From Triglochin maritima (lineage: Eukaryota; Streptophyta; Magnoliopsida; Alismatales; Juncaginaceae), in contig OY821779.1 of assembly GCA_963682175.1 (NCBI GenBank), positions 5,840,501 to 5,904,500 of the forward strand: 64,000 nucleotides of DNA, read 5' to 3'. Under the pieces are notes generated by a model. That model saw only the letters and a program-made list of their open reading frames with translations. It was not told the origin of the DNA and ran no database searches. Numbering within the stretch: the first letter of the stretch is position 1; each line of letters starts with the position of its first letter. Shown in pieces: positions 23,348-34,237 of the stretch. The position numbers and the translations under genes were made by a program.

Positions 23348-26300
23348 ATGGCCTGGTTCGGTCTGGTTTTTTTGTTTTTGTATATAGAAGAGATGGATGG
23401 GTGGGTTCGGTTCGGTGTATGTACAGGTTTTGTGAGCGACCACAACGAAATGGAATGGATATGAAATTTCGCCCCCTTTTTGTTTTAATTTTAATTGTAA
23501 TTGTGTTTTTTTTTCAAGTTTTGTTTGAATAAAGAGAGAGAGAAATTGCAAGTTGCGATGGAATAAGGACTGTTTGTTGTTGTGATTAAAATAAAATTGG
23601 GTAGTTGATTGAGGGTTGTGCTTCGGGTGGCATTGTTTTATTTATCTAATTTAATTTAGTAGGATTCGGTGAAACAAATAATTACGAAAATTCGAAGCTA
23701 TGGGTTTGTTTAGTGAAATCAGGAATGATACTTGAATGGCTGGAGATGAGTTTAAGGTTTAAATCTTTCTATTATTTTATTTATTTATAACTGCTGAGAC
23801 CCAACCCAATATAAAAGGAATTTGCTTATTACTGTGCTCCTACTCTTAATGCCCAAGATATCAAGTTTTGTACCTCAAAAGTCGAGGCTTTGACTTAGCT
23901 CGTAAATAATTGAAGTTGAGGAACTTATATTACAACTTAATATGTTGAGATGGTGATGAGTTTGGTGAATGGTGAAGGTTGGATTAATTAATTGGAGTTC
24001 CCTTTCACACACACTTCTGTAGAAGGTGGGGTTCATTTTCAGAGTCGAAATAGCTCAATTAGTCGTTGTGGGTTACTTTAATTTGTAGGTTTGAATTTCG
24101 ACTTTTTCTTTGTACTCGTGTTATCCGTAGAGTTCAAAATCACAAGAAGAAAGAAAGAAAAAGAAAAACAATTTTGGGTTTCGTCATACTAATAAATGTG
24201 TCGATTAACAATTCCTATGATTTCCATCTTTCAACTTCGAGTCTTCAAGAGTCCAGCAGTACATATAATTGGAAGTCTCACTCAGTCGACCTTTTCTCCT
24301 TAGTAAACAATATCATCCTACTCATCTTACTTTCACTCTTTCACAATGGATATTACTTATTATATTGTTGCCTCAAGCATCAATGTCCGATTAACAAAAG
24401 AGAGCCTCGTAATTTCATATCATATTTTGGATGTGGTAATGATGAGTAATGACTAAAGTGGGTTTGGATAAAACTGGTTAGGCAAACTGATAATGATAAG
24501 CTCCAGAAGTAGTGGATGTGGCGAAGCTTTTAGGCAAAAGAAAGGACCAAACAAGGTGGAGAGGGCACTAGGACATGGAAGCTCCACGTCTCAACTCTCA
24601 ACCAAACAAACGACTGGTTTCCTCAAGATTCTTCTGTAACTCACCGTACGTGACTGCTGGCTATTTGCCCGTTGATCCTGTGTACTAAGGTTATTTGTCT
24701 CGTATAAGTTTAGTTTGGTGAACTGAGTTATTTCAATACTTAAGATGTACCAATTATGTTCGTTAGAGTTATGTGACCTCGAACAATATGTGTTAGTGCT
24801 GTGTATGTCAAAATCACTTGAAAGGAAATTGACATGATCGGAAAAAATCCTCGTGTTCTATCGTTTGCAAAACAACGAACTCCAAATATATAGCTACCAA
24901 AATGCACAAGTCAATAAAAAGAATATGTCTCCGCCAAAACTTGGTATCTCTTAATGTTGAATTTTTAAAACGATACCTCTCTTTTTTTAATCTCTGTACT
25001 AACAATTTTGTCTTTAAATTCCAACTTTATTATAAGAATTTCATATAGTGAACCAAAACATTTTAAAAAAAATGAAAACATATATTATGTAGCCATGATG
25101 GCATCATGCAATGTCCCATTGTTGATGTGCATATATATCAGCCGAAAGAGCCTGGTTGAGTGCCACTAGCAACACACCTTCAACTTGGAAACAAAGTGGA
25201 ATTATTACTGTGGAACGTAGAACATTCGCCATTCTGGTCCACAACACTTATCCAACTTGTTCACTCTGCCACTCTAATTATCATCTTACATAAATGGTCA
25301 CCGGTTTACATTTTTCACCACACAAGATGCTTAATTAAGACAAATTCGTTGTCAACAATGACTCTGTGATACTAACTTTACCGTCCATTGACTTCTTTGC
25401 AATATGAGTTTGTCCATACCCTAAAAAAAATGTGAAATTGGTTGGACTCACTGTCTCTTTGAAAAACTTGTTAAGACAAAAATGTTGACCTTTCGCATTG
25501 AGCAATTAATGAAAGATTACATTTTCCGCACGTGTGATTAAGATTATTCTTCTTGTTTACGTATGAATAAAATGTACTGTAGTGTTCCCTTCCATTTGAA
25601 ATTTGGATTGTTTGCCACTAAAAACCTAAGTACTTGATAATATCATATACTTTCCTTATCAAGAGACGTGAAATTGCATTCCCAACCAGAAAAAAACAGC
25701 ACACTTTTAACTAGGTGTGCTGTTATAAGCTGTGCAGTCATTTTCTTGACAGCCATCACAACATTAGGTATTGGGTCCAATTCGGAATTTGGCATGCTTC
25801 CATAATTTCCTACCACAAATTCAGGTGGCTCTGAACTATGATTTTTTTACATCATAAAATTCAACAATGCTTGAGAGTGATTGGAATCTCAGTGTAAAGA
25901 AGGAATCTAACTTTCCATTCTGATGACATTTTTGGTAGAGAAATGCAACTTTTGCTTCTAAGGGAATACCCAAAGGCCAAAAGGACACCTGTAAAGACCA
26001 TGTTGCAACTTGCCCATTAACAAATACCAACAAAAGTTTTAATGTTTGATATTTTTGGTAGATGTTCATGTGATAAGCCCCTAACAAATTTCCATCCAAA
26101 CCACCAAACTGCATCATGAAGTGCATGAACTTGTCACCTTTTTTGTACACTGACACCCTTTCTCATCAATCCAATAGATGTGAAATGATATCACATATTT
26201 CACATCCTTACATGATGGATGACTTATTATATGTAATCACAATTAATTATGCAAATATTTATGCAACCCAGAAGGAAAATGAATCAAAAGGTTTCATTGC

Positions 26301-26388
26301 CTCCTATATAGACCTTAATTAATAACACTAAGACATACATCAATAAAGTGGATGATAAGGATTAGTAAGGCAATTACACCCCCTACAG
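23348..26388. other. Intergenic, 3 kb, no gene recognised
   Basis: Contains the 3' region of the RING gene and then AT-rich DNA. The longest frame (25836-26156, minus) shows no family motif. No terminal repeats or RNA genes were seen. Confidence 0.4.
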
Positions 26389-26525
26389 AAGTTGCATTCG
26401 GATTCGACTTATCGGCTAACGGTGAATCGACTGATGCACCACCTGAAAGAGCCAGCGTGGGTGGTGGGGGAGCAAAGGTGTTGGAATTTGGTTTATAATT
26501 GTTAATACAGGAAAACAGGGAGAAA

Positions 26526-26976
26526 CGGTCGACCGGAACTTAAGTCACGGTCGACCGATTTACTCCAGGAGCCTGGAGGCTCGGAACAGGTCGAGGAACG
26601 GTCGACCGGTTCGGGGAATGCAGTCGACCGAAAACGACCAGTAGATTTGGAGCTCGGATCTTTTGAAGATCCGGTCGACCGGTGCTGGGCACGCGGTCGA
26701 CCGAAAAGTGACAGTAGATACGAGACGAAATTCAGCACAACAATCGGTCGACCGGTGTTGGACACGCGGTCGACCGAATTCGTCCAGTAGCTTTCCAGCA
26801 GTGCAGAACGGTCGACCGGTGTTGGACACGCGGTCGACCGAAATTGTCCAGGAGCTTCGAGCGTTGTTCAGCAGCGCGGAACGGTCGACCGGCTATGGGC
26901 GAGCGGTCGACCGAACGATGGCAGTTACGCGAACTAACCAAAGTTCGGTCGACCGATGGGACATTCCGGTCGACCG
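26526..26976. repeat. CGGTnnACCG palindrome array, 14 sites in 7 pairs, 5' Tork LTR
   Basis: Thirteen exact CGGTCGACCG sites and one variant (CAGTCGACCG) form seven pairs. Pairs start at 26526, 26599, 26672, 26755, 26809, 26882 and 26946. Within six pairs the spacer is 12 bp (22 bp between starts) although spacer sequences differ; the last is 11 bp. Distances between pair starts are 73, 73, 83, 54, 73 and 64. The array ends 53 bp before the TATA box. Confidence 0.95.
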
Positions 26977-27029
26977 TTTTCAGACAGTTATGCACGATCT
27001 GAATTATTCTTTGTACGATTTTAGCCTAT

Positions 27030-27037
27030 TATAAATA
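27030..27037 (+). promoter_or_regulatory. TATA box of the 5' Tork LTR
   Basis: TATAAATA follows the palindrome array and precedes the GAGAGAGATTAGGC leader. The 3' LTR copy reads TATAAAGA at 32048. Confidence 0.7.
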
Positions 27038-27434
27038 GGATTTTCGCCCTAATCTTGTAAGATAACACACAATCTTTATTTCCTTGAGAGAGATTAGGCT
27101 AGAGAGAGATCTAGAGTGCTTTGGGAGACGCATTGCTTCCAAATTGTGTAATCTCGGAGACTTCTCTTGTTGGAGAAAAGCTTCAAGGAAAGGAAATCCG
27201 CAGGAGACCCCCCCAAGGACGTAGGCATCTTACCGAACCTTGTAAAATTGCGTGTGTCGTGGTTTGCTTCAGGTGTGTTGATTGATTGCTTGTTATTTCC
27301 ATCTTAATTGTGTTTACTTGTTGCATTGAGATTGGGTGAGGGTCAGAAGTCATATTTCCGCATTCAATATTTGTTTATCGTGGTGCGTGTAATCCGTGTC
27401 GAGTTAGTGCATCGTAGATCCCCCTCCCAACAGC

Positions 27435-27446
27435 TGGTATCAGAGC
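27435..27446 (+). other. Primer-binding site, tRNA-iMet type
   Basis: TGGTATCAGAGC, two bases after the 5' LTR, is the standard complement to the 3' end of plant initiator methionine tRNA. Confidence 0.9.
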
Positions 27447-27462
27447 TTTGGTTGCACTTACG

Positions 27463-30400
27463 ATGACGGAAGAAGCGCGGAATTTTCGGGTGGAGAAATT
27501 CACCGGGAAAGGGAACTTCTCTACATGGCAACGGAGGGTTCGTGCGTTGATGTCTCAAACGGACGGGCTATTGCTGACGTTGGATGGGGTTGAGAAGAAG
27601 CCGTCGAAGATGACCGACGAAAAGTGGGAGAGTCTGAATCTCCGGGCTATAGGAATCATCGAGTTGTGCCTCTCGGATGATTTGCTTTTCGAGGAATCGG
27701 CGAAGACCGCGACAGAATATTGGAAACTTCTGGAGGAGAGGTTCATGAAGAAGAACCTTAGCAACAAGTTGAATCTGAAGCGTCAGCTGTACATGCTTCG
27801 GATGAAGGAGAACACACCGTTCATTGAGCATCTCTCGGTGTTCAATAAGTTGATAGCTGATTTGACTCAGCTTGAGGACAAAATGGAGGATGTTGACAAG
27901 GCAATGTTGTTATTGACGTCGCTGCCGGACTCGTATGAGAACTTGGGGAATACGATCATATATGGCAAGGATTCGTTGGTGTTGGAGGAGGTCAAGGGCA
28001 CGCTGATCTCCTACGATGCAAGGAGGAATTCTGGTAGTAACTCTTTCGAGAAGGGTGAAGGATTGATCACAGCACCGGAAAGGGGCAGAACGGGTAACAA
28101 AGGAAGAAGCAACGGAAGGGGCCGGTCCAAATCAAAGGGGAGATCCTTTGAATGTTTTTCTGCAAGAAGGTTGGTCATATGAAGCGTGATTGTAGGGCCT
28201 TCAAGGAGTCGCTGCAGAAAGGGAAAGACGGATACAATTCCGCCAGTGTGGTGGAGGAGAAGAACGAAGTCGACGTTCTAACGGTATGCGCTGCAGGTAT
28301 TGACAAATCATCATCTGGATGGATTTTGGATACAGGAGCATCATTTCACATGTGCCCGGATAAGAAGTGGTTCACATCCTATGAGCCACTGAAAGGAGGG
28401 ATCGTTGTTGTGGGCAACGATGCGCCGTGCACTACCGTCGGTATTGGTTCCGTACAGTTTAAGATGTTCGATGGGTGCATTCGAACGCTGACGGGTGTGC
28501 GTCACGTACCGGAGTTGAAGAAGAATCTGATTTCTCTAGGAGAGCTTGATACTCTCGGGTGGAGATGGTCCGGCGGGGACAGAAATATTAAGGTCACTCA
28601 TGGGGCGATGAAAGTGATAAAGGGAACCAAGGTGGGCAACTTGTATTGGATGCTCGGGAATGCAGTAGCAGGAAAAGGTGCAGCAAATGTTGCACAAGAC
28701 GAAGACAGCACCGTACATTGGCATATGAGGTTTGGTCATATGTCGGAAAAGGGTTTGTGTGAGCTACACAAACAGGGACTGTTGAAGGGTGTTAAGAGCT
28801 GCAAATTGGATTTTTGCAAGTATTGTGTCTTTGGTAAACAGCACAGGATTCAATTCAAGACGGCTATCCACAAGACGAAGGAAATTCTGGAGTATGTGCA
28901 CTCAGACGTCTGGGGACCGGCTCAGGTTCGGTCAAAAGGTGGAGCCGAATATTTCGTCACATTCATAGACGACTTCTCGAGGAAGGTATGGGTTTATTTT
29001 CTGAAAAATAAATTTGAAGTCTTTAATAAATTTAAAGCATGGAAGGCCCAAGTAGAAAAAAGTACAGGAAAATTTGTTAAGTACTTACAGACAGATAATG
29101 GAGGTGAGTACACCTCAAGGGAGTTTGCAAGTTTCTGTGAGAAAGAAGGCGTCACGAGGCATTTCACTACACCGCGGAGTCCGGAACAAAACGACGTAGC
29201 TGAAAGGATGAACAGGACACTATGTGAACGGGCAAGGAGCATGAGGCTTCATGCAAATCTGTCGAAGGATTTTTGGGCGGAAGCTGTAGATCTTGCATGT
29301 TACTTAGTAAATATCTCACCGTCATCGGCACTTGAATTAAAGACGCCTCAGGAAGTGTGGACGGGTGAGCTATTTGATTACTCGAGGCTTAGGATATTTG
29401 GATGCAAAGCCTATGCGTTGGTCGATGAGACACAACGGTCGAAGCTGGATTCGAAATCAAAGGAGTGTATATTTCTTGGTTACGATAGGGCAGTGAAAGG
29501 ATATAAGCTTTGGGATCCGGTGAGCAAGAAGGTACTCCTACGGAGTAATGTGGTCTTTGATGAGACAAGTTTGCTCAAGAGCCTTGAGGAAAAAGAGCAG
29601 CAAGAGGTTCCCATGCAGGATGACGAAATTGAAGTTGGGGTCACGACTTCAAGGGAAGAATCGAATCAAGAAGTTCAACAGGAAACAATTGACTCACAAG
29701 TAGAGGAGGAAGCTGAGCAAGAGAGTATTGCTCAAGGAAGACAGAAGAGGATCACAAAGGCACCGGTGAGGTATGGTCACGATGATGATAGTATTGTGTT
29801 TGCACTTGTTACCGAATGTGGGGACCCTTGCACATTCGAAGAAGCTATTGAGCAGGAGGACAGGAACAAGTGGATGGTGGCCATGACCGAAGAGATGGAA
29901 TCTCTTCATAAGAATCAAACTTGGGAGTTAACGGAGCTTCCCAAGGGAAAGCGCGCGATTGGGTGCAAGTGGATCTTCAGGAAGAAGGAAGGGTCATCTC
30001 CTATGGAGGAGATAAAGTATAAAGCAAGGTTGGTGGCAAAAGGATATGCTCAGAAGGAAGGGGTCGATTACAACGAGATCTTCTCACCCGTTGTAAAGCA
30101 TACCTCTATTAGAGTGTTGCTAGCTATGGTAGCTATGGACAACATGGAGTTAGAGCAGATGGACGTGAAGACAGTTTTTCTTCACGGGCACATAGAGGAA
30201 GAGATCTATATGAGGCAGCCGGATGGGTTCATCGCACGAGGCAAGGAAGGACAAGTATGCAAGCTGAAAAAGTCCCTCTATGGACTTAAGCAATCGCCGA
30301 GGCAGTGGTAAAAAAGGTTCGATTTATTTATGATTAATAATGGTTTTGTACGTTGCGATTATGATAGTTGTGTATACTTGCGGAGTCTTGGAGACGGTAC

Positions 30401-31391
30401 ACACGTGTTCTTGCTTTTGTATGTGGATGACATGTTGATCGCGGCTAAGGAGATGAAGCATATAGATGATCTCAAACTGAAGCTTCACGGGGAGTTTGAG
30501 ATGAAAGACCTCGGGAGTGCAAAGAAGATACTCGGTATGAAGATCTCCAGGGATACCGAGAGAGGTGAAATTCTGCTCACTTAAAGGAGTTATATCCGGA
30601 AGATACTCGAGAGGTACAATCTCGAGAACGCCAAGCAGGTGGCCACACCTATTAGTGCTCACTTCAAGCTCTCGTTGAAGTGCAGCCCCTCTACTGAAAA
30701 AGAAAGGAGAGATATGGAGAGAGTTCCATATGCTAGTGCAGTCGGATCCGTTATGTATGCTATGATCTGCACTAGGCCAGACATTTCACACGCAGTTAGC
30801 CTCGTGAGTCGTTATATGGCTAACCCGGGAAAAGAGCATTGGGAAGCATTGAAGTGACTGTTGAGGTACCTGAAGGGAAACATAGATGTTAGCTTGAAGT
30901 TCACCAAAGATGGAGCACAAAGGCAGGTGGAGGGGTACGTTGATTCAGATTATGCTGGAGATTTGGATAAGCGGAGGTCCACAACAGGGTACGTGTTCAC
31001 TTTGGGTGGAGGTCCAGTGAGTTGGAGATCAGTTCTTCAACATACCACCGCATTGTCTACGACGGAAGCGGGGTACATGGCTGTTGTCGATGCCGGGAAA
31101 GAAGCTATATGGTTGAAGGGTTTGGTTAGCTCTTTGGGGATGGAACAAGAAGTGACTAAATTGCATTGCGATAGTCAAAGTGCAATTTATCTAGCCAAGG
31201 ATCAGACGTTCCATTCAAGGACCAAACATATTGAAGTAAGGTACCACAGGATCCGAGAGTGGATCGAAGAAGGGCAGGTTGTTCTCCAGAAAATCGACAC
31301 GAGTGAGAATCCTGCAGATATGATGACTAAGGTCGTCAATCGGGAGAAGTTCGAGTTGTGCTCGAAGCTTCTCAATGTCCTCAGAAATTGA
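27463..31391 (+). pseudogene. Tork gag-pol, one frameshift and three stop codons
   Basis: gag starts at 27463 (MTEEARNFRVEKFTGKGNFS). The zinc knuckle CxxCxxxxGHxxxxC spans a one-base loss in a T run near 28152-28160, which shifts the frame from gag into pol. Pol then shows the protease site WILDTGA, the integrase HHCC segment (HMRFGHM...CKYC) and catalytic core (HSDVWGP, TDNGGEY, VAERMNR), the RT motif QMDVKTVFLHG, then YVDDML, and RNase H (VDSDYAGDLDKRRSTTGY). Stops interrupt it after RQW (TAA at 30309-30311), at 30582 (TAA in place of CAA) and after EALK (TGA at 30855-30857). The reading ends at 31391. The TGA is shared with the copy at 63565. Confidence 0.92.
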
Positions 31392-31480
31392 GAAGGAGAA
31401 GCGCTCCGGGGGGTAGCGCTAAAGGTGCTTCTAGGAAGCACAAAGGATGCGGAGGCAAAGAAGGCTAAGGTAACAATTCT

Positions 31481-31496
31481 AAACCAAGATGGAGAT
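31481..31496 (+). other. Polypurine tract of the Tork element
   Basis: aaaccaagatggagat directly precedes the 3' LTR. The same tract (AAACCAAGGTGGAGAT) precedes the LTR at 61358 on the minus strand, supporting both LTR boundaries. Confidence 0.7.
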
Positions 31497-32462
31497 TGTT
31501 GGAATTTGGTTTATAATTGTTAATACAGGAAAACAGGGAGAAACGGTCGACCGGAACTTAAGTCACGGTCGACCGATTTACTCCAGGAGCCTGGAGGCTC
31601 GGAACAGATCGAGGAACGGTCGACCGGTTCGGGGAATGCGGTCGACCGAAAACGGCCAGTAGATTTGGAGCTCGGATCTTTTGAAGATCCGGTCGACCGG
31701 TGCTGGGCACGCGGTCGACCGAAAAGTGACAGTAGATACGAGACGAAATTCAGCACAACAATCGGTCGACCGGTGTTGGACACGCGGTCGACCGAATTCG
31801 TCCAGTAGCTTTCCAGCAGTGCAGAACGGTCGACCGGTGTTGGACACGCGGTCGACCGAAATTGTCCAGGAGCTTCGAGCGTTGTTCAGCAGCGCGGAAC
31901 GGTCGACCGGCTATGGGCGAGCGGTCGACCGAACGATGGCAGTTACGCGAACTAACCGAAGTTCGGTCGACCGATGGGACATTCCGGTCGACCGTTTTCA
32001 GACAGTTATGCACGATCTGAATTATTCTTTGTACGATTTTAGACTATTATAAAGAGGATTTTCGCCCTAATCTTGTAAGATAACACACAATCTTTATTTC
32101 CTTGAGAGAGATTAGGCTAGAGAGAGATCTAGAGTGCTTTGGGAGACGCATTGCTTCCAAATTGTGTAATCTCGGAGACTTCTCTTGTTGGAGAAAAGCT
32201 TCAAGGAAAGGAAATCCGCAGGAGACCCCCCCCCCCCCCCCCCCAAGGACGTAGGCATCTTGCCGAACCTTGTAAAATCGCGTGTGTCGTGGTTTGCTTC
32301 AGGTGTGTTGATTGATTGCTTGTTATTTCCATCTTAATTGTGTTTACTTGTTGCATTGAGATTGGGAGAGGGTCAGAAGTCATATTTCCGCATTCAATAT
32401 TTGTTTATCGTGGTGCGTGTAATCCGTGTCGAGTTAGTGCATCGTAGATCCCCCTCCCAACA
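31497..32462 (+). repeat. 3' LTR of the Tork-type element, 966 bp
   Basis: Same order of sites as the 5' LTR. All 14 palindromes at 31544-31994 are exact. TATA-like TATAAAGA at 32048-32055 and a run of 19 C at 32226-32244 versus 7 in the 5' LTR. Confidence 0.92.
31544..31994. repeat. CGGTCGACCG palindrome array, 3' Tork LTR
   Basis: Fourteen exact sites with the same spacing as the 5' copy. The array ends 53 bp before the TATA-like box at 32048. Confidence 0.95.
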
Positions 32463-32626
32463 ATAGGCAGCTGGACTTCTTGCTCATTTGCTTGCTTAAT
32501 GTTCTGAGAAACGATGGAGATCTCGTTGGGCTCGACATGGCTGTGGGGCTTTTGTGCTCCAGACTGATGTCTGACATGCATATCTTCGTCGATTTGCGGT
32601 CTCCCATTTGTTTTTTAATTAACTAA

Positions 32627-33013
32627 CTCTGAGAATTAAGCAAGATTATGATGGTGCATTGTAGTGAAAAGGAAAAGACTCGGGTTTTGCAGTGAAATAA
32701 TTAAACTTTGAAGGGATGATCTTAATTTGTTATTATCAAGATTTGGGATCCTTTACTTACAATTACTAGTTATCTTCTGGTTTGATGATGCAACTTTGAG
32801 ATTCATGAGATGGTAATTTTGTAATTTTTGTAAGAATTAGGTAATGATTATCCTAACATAATAGAGTTTACAAAAAGGATCCACAAGAGAGAGAGAAGTT
32901 AAATGTATTTCAGAAAGTTTTTATGTGAGAATCCAAAGTCATTGGCTTGAGATGGAGGAAAGAAATTGCTACCAGCATATGAAATATTTCAACACCCTTT
33001 GTTATAAAGATTC
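32627..33013. other. Short spacer between the two Tork-type copies, no gene seen
   Basis: AT-rich sequence after the possible split exon. Nothing recognisable before the next LTR at 33014. Confidence 0.4.
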
Positions 33014-33930
33014 TGTTGAAATTTGGTTTATATTTGTTAAGTACAGAAACACATGGAGATTCGGTCGACCGATAGAAGATCTAGGTCGACCGGAAATCTC
33101 CAGAGGATGTCAGGATTCATCGAACAGTGAGAATCGGTCGACCGGTGTTGGGCGCGCGGTCAACCGAAAACATCCAGAGTCTTCCGGGCTCGGAACGAAG
33201 TGTGGATCGGTCAACCGATGCTAGGCACGCGGTCGACCGAAAATCTCCAGAGTCTCCCATGCGCTATTCAGAAGCGTGGAACGGTCGACAGACGTGGGGC
33301 ACGCAGTAGACCGAATTGTGGCAGTTAGGCGGAAAAACCGTACTTTGGTCGACCGTAAAGGATTCCGGTCGACCGATGCAGACGGTTTTGCCCACGATCT
33401 GCTTATTTTCTTGTTCGAATTTAGCCTACTATTTAAAGGATTTTCGTTCTAATTTTGTAGACAACACATTATTATTTCCTTGAGAGAGATTAAGGCTAAA
33501 GAATGATCTAGAGTGCTTTGAAAGACAAATTGATTTCATCTACTTGTAATCTTGGTTGCTTCTCTGGTTGGAGAAGCAGATTGAAGGAAAGGAAGCCCGC
33601 AAGAGACCCCCCCAAGGATATAGGCACGTTGCCGAATCTTGTAAATCACGTGTGTCGTGGTTGCTTTCAGGTGTGTTGTGTGTTTGCTTGTCTATTACAT
33701 CTTGTGTGTGTTCTTGTTGCATTAAGATTGGGATAAGGTCAAAAGTTAGTATCTTCCGCGTGCAATATTCTTGTTTGTTTTGTTGTGTGCGTTTAATCCA
33801 CTGTCGTGTTAGTAGCATCGTGAATCCTCATCCCAACAGTTAGTATCGGAGCTTTGTTAGCTAGTACGATATCGGAGGACGTAAGGAATTTCCGGGTGGA
33901 GAAATTCACCGGAAAGAAGGTGTGTGAAAA
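33014..33930 (+). mobile_element. Truncated older Tork relative: LTR, primer site and gag stub
   Basis: An 825-bp LTR (33014 TGTTGAAATTTGG to 33838 CATCCCAACA) is followed by a decayed primer site (tagtatcggagc, 33841-33852) and about 20 gag codons matching the complete element (VRNFRVEKFTGKK, near 33877-33917). Homology then stops. The rest of the element is gone and no 3' LTR is present. Confidence 0.85.
33062..33375. repeat. CGGTnnACCG palindrome array in the truncated Tork LTR
   Basis: Five pairs start at 33062, 33135, 33208, 33282 and 33346, i.e. 73, 73, 74 and 64 bp apart. Three pairs have 12-bp spacers. Several sites are variant (CGGTCAACCG, CAGTAGACCG). The end is about 54 bp before a TATA-like box (TATTTAAAG, near 33430). 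The 73-bp pitch is thus kept in a clearly diverged copy. Confidence 0.9.
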
Positions 33931-34234
33931 CAACAAGTCTCTTATTCTAGAACCTTTTAGAATTAGAAGATTGGACAAATGATTTAAGATTATGCAACCT
34001 AATATGTATTATACTGGAGAAATGGGCAAGTAACAAGAGAAGTTAACGTTTCCTATAATAGCTCGTGAGGTTTTTCTATTATGGCTGCTTTTAAAGGTTT
34101 CGATCACGTAATTAATCCAACGTTTTTGGGTTAATATAGCCAGCGTATGTCCTTCAGATGTGGAGATTATGACGTTGATTAGTGGTCGGTGTTGTTTCCC
34201 GCCAGCAGATTACGACCGGAATTGTGCAACTTCG
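33931..34234. other. Spacer, nothing recognised
   Basis: About 300 bp of AT-rich DNA between the truncated Tork copy and the next MITE. Confidence 0.4.
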
Positions 34235-34237
34235 TAA

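Larger units (their letters stand above)
26479..27432 (+). repeat. 5' LTR of the Tork-type element, 954 bp
   Basis: U3 holds the palindrome array (26526-26976). The TATA box is at 27030-27037 (TATAAATA) and a GA/CT-rich leader and C-tract (7 C at 27208-27214) follow. All length difference from the 3' LTR (12 bp) is in the C-tract. Confidence 0.92.
26479..32462 (+). mobile_element. Complete Tork-type Copia retrotransposon, recent but coding-defective
   Basis: Two LTRs (26479-27432 and 31497-32462) begin TGTTGGAATTTGG and end CCTCCCAACA. A tRNA-iMet primer site follows the first and a purine tract precedes the second. Flanks aaagg (26474-26478) and atagg (32463-32467) are a 5-bp target duplication with one mismatch. 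Gene order is gag, protease, integrase, reverse transcriptase, RNase H, hence Copia; the Tnt1-like gag start and overall layout point to the Tork lineage. LTRs differ at about nine bases by eye (about 1%) plus a C-tract, so insertion is recent. Pol nevertheless carries one frameshift and three stops. Confidence 0.92.
26389..32626 (+). pseudogene. Possible exon of an unrecognised gene, split by the Tork element
   Basis: Removing the element and one copy of its target duplication joins 26389-26478 to 32468-32626 in one frame: 30 plus 52 sense codons, no internal stop, then TAA. The left part begins after a good splice acceptor (caccccctacag). The right part contains LLNVLRNDGDLVGLDMAVG. I do not recognise the product. 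The frame could be chance: an 82-codon open stretch is uncommon but not rare. Confidence 0.25.

Noticed and set aside
25836..26156. 106-codon minus-strand frame
   Set aside because: No recognisable domain, no splice or promoter context; kept as intergenic.
26526..26976. Regular repeats with short spacers that look like a CRISPR array
   Set aside because: The repeats are only 10 bp, palindromic, inside a plant LTR, with 9-12-bp spacers and no cas genes.
26663..27034. Open frames of about 90-120 codons rich in 'VDR', 'GRP' and 'RST' (also at 31681, 4172, 41332, 62225)
   Set aside because: They are translations of CGGTCGACCG repeats in every frame. The palindrome contains no stop codon, so long frames arise by structure alone.
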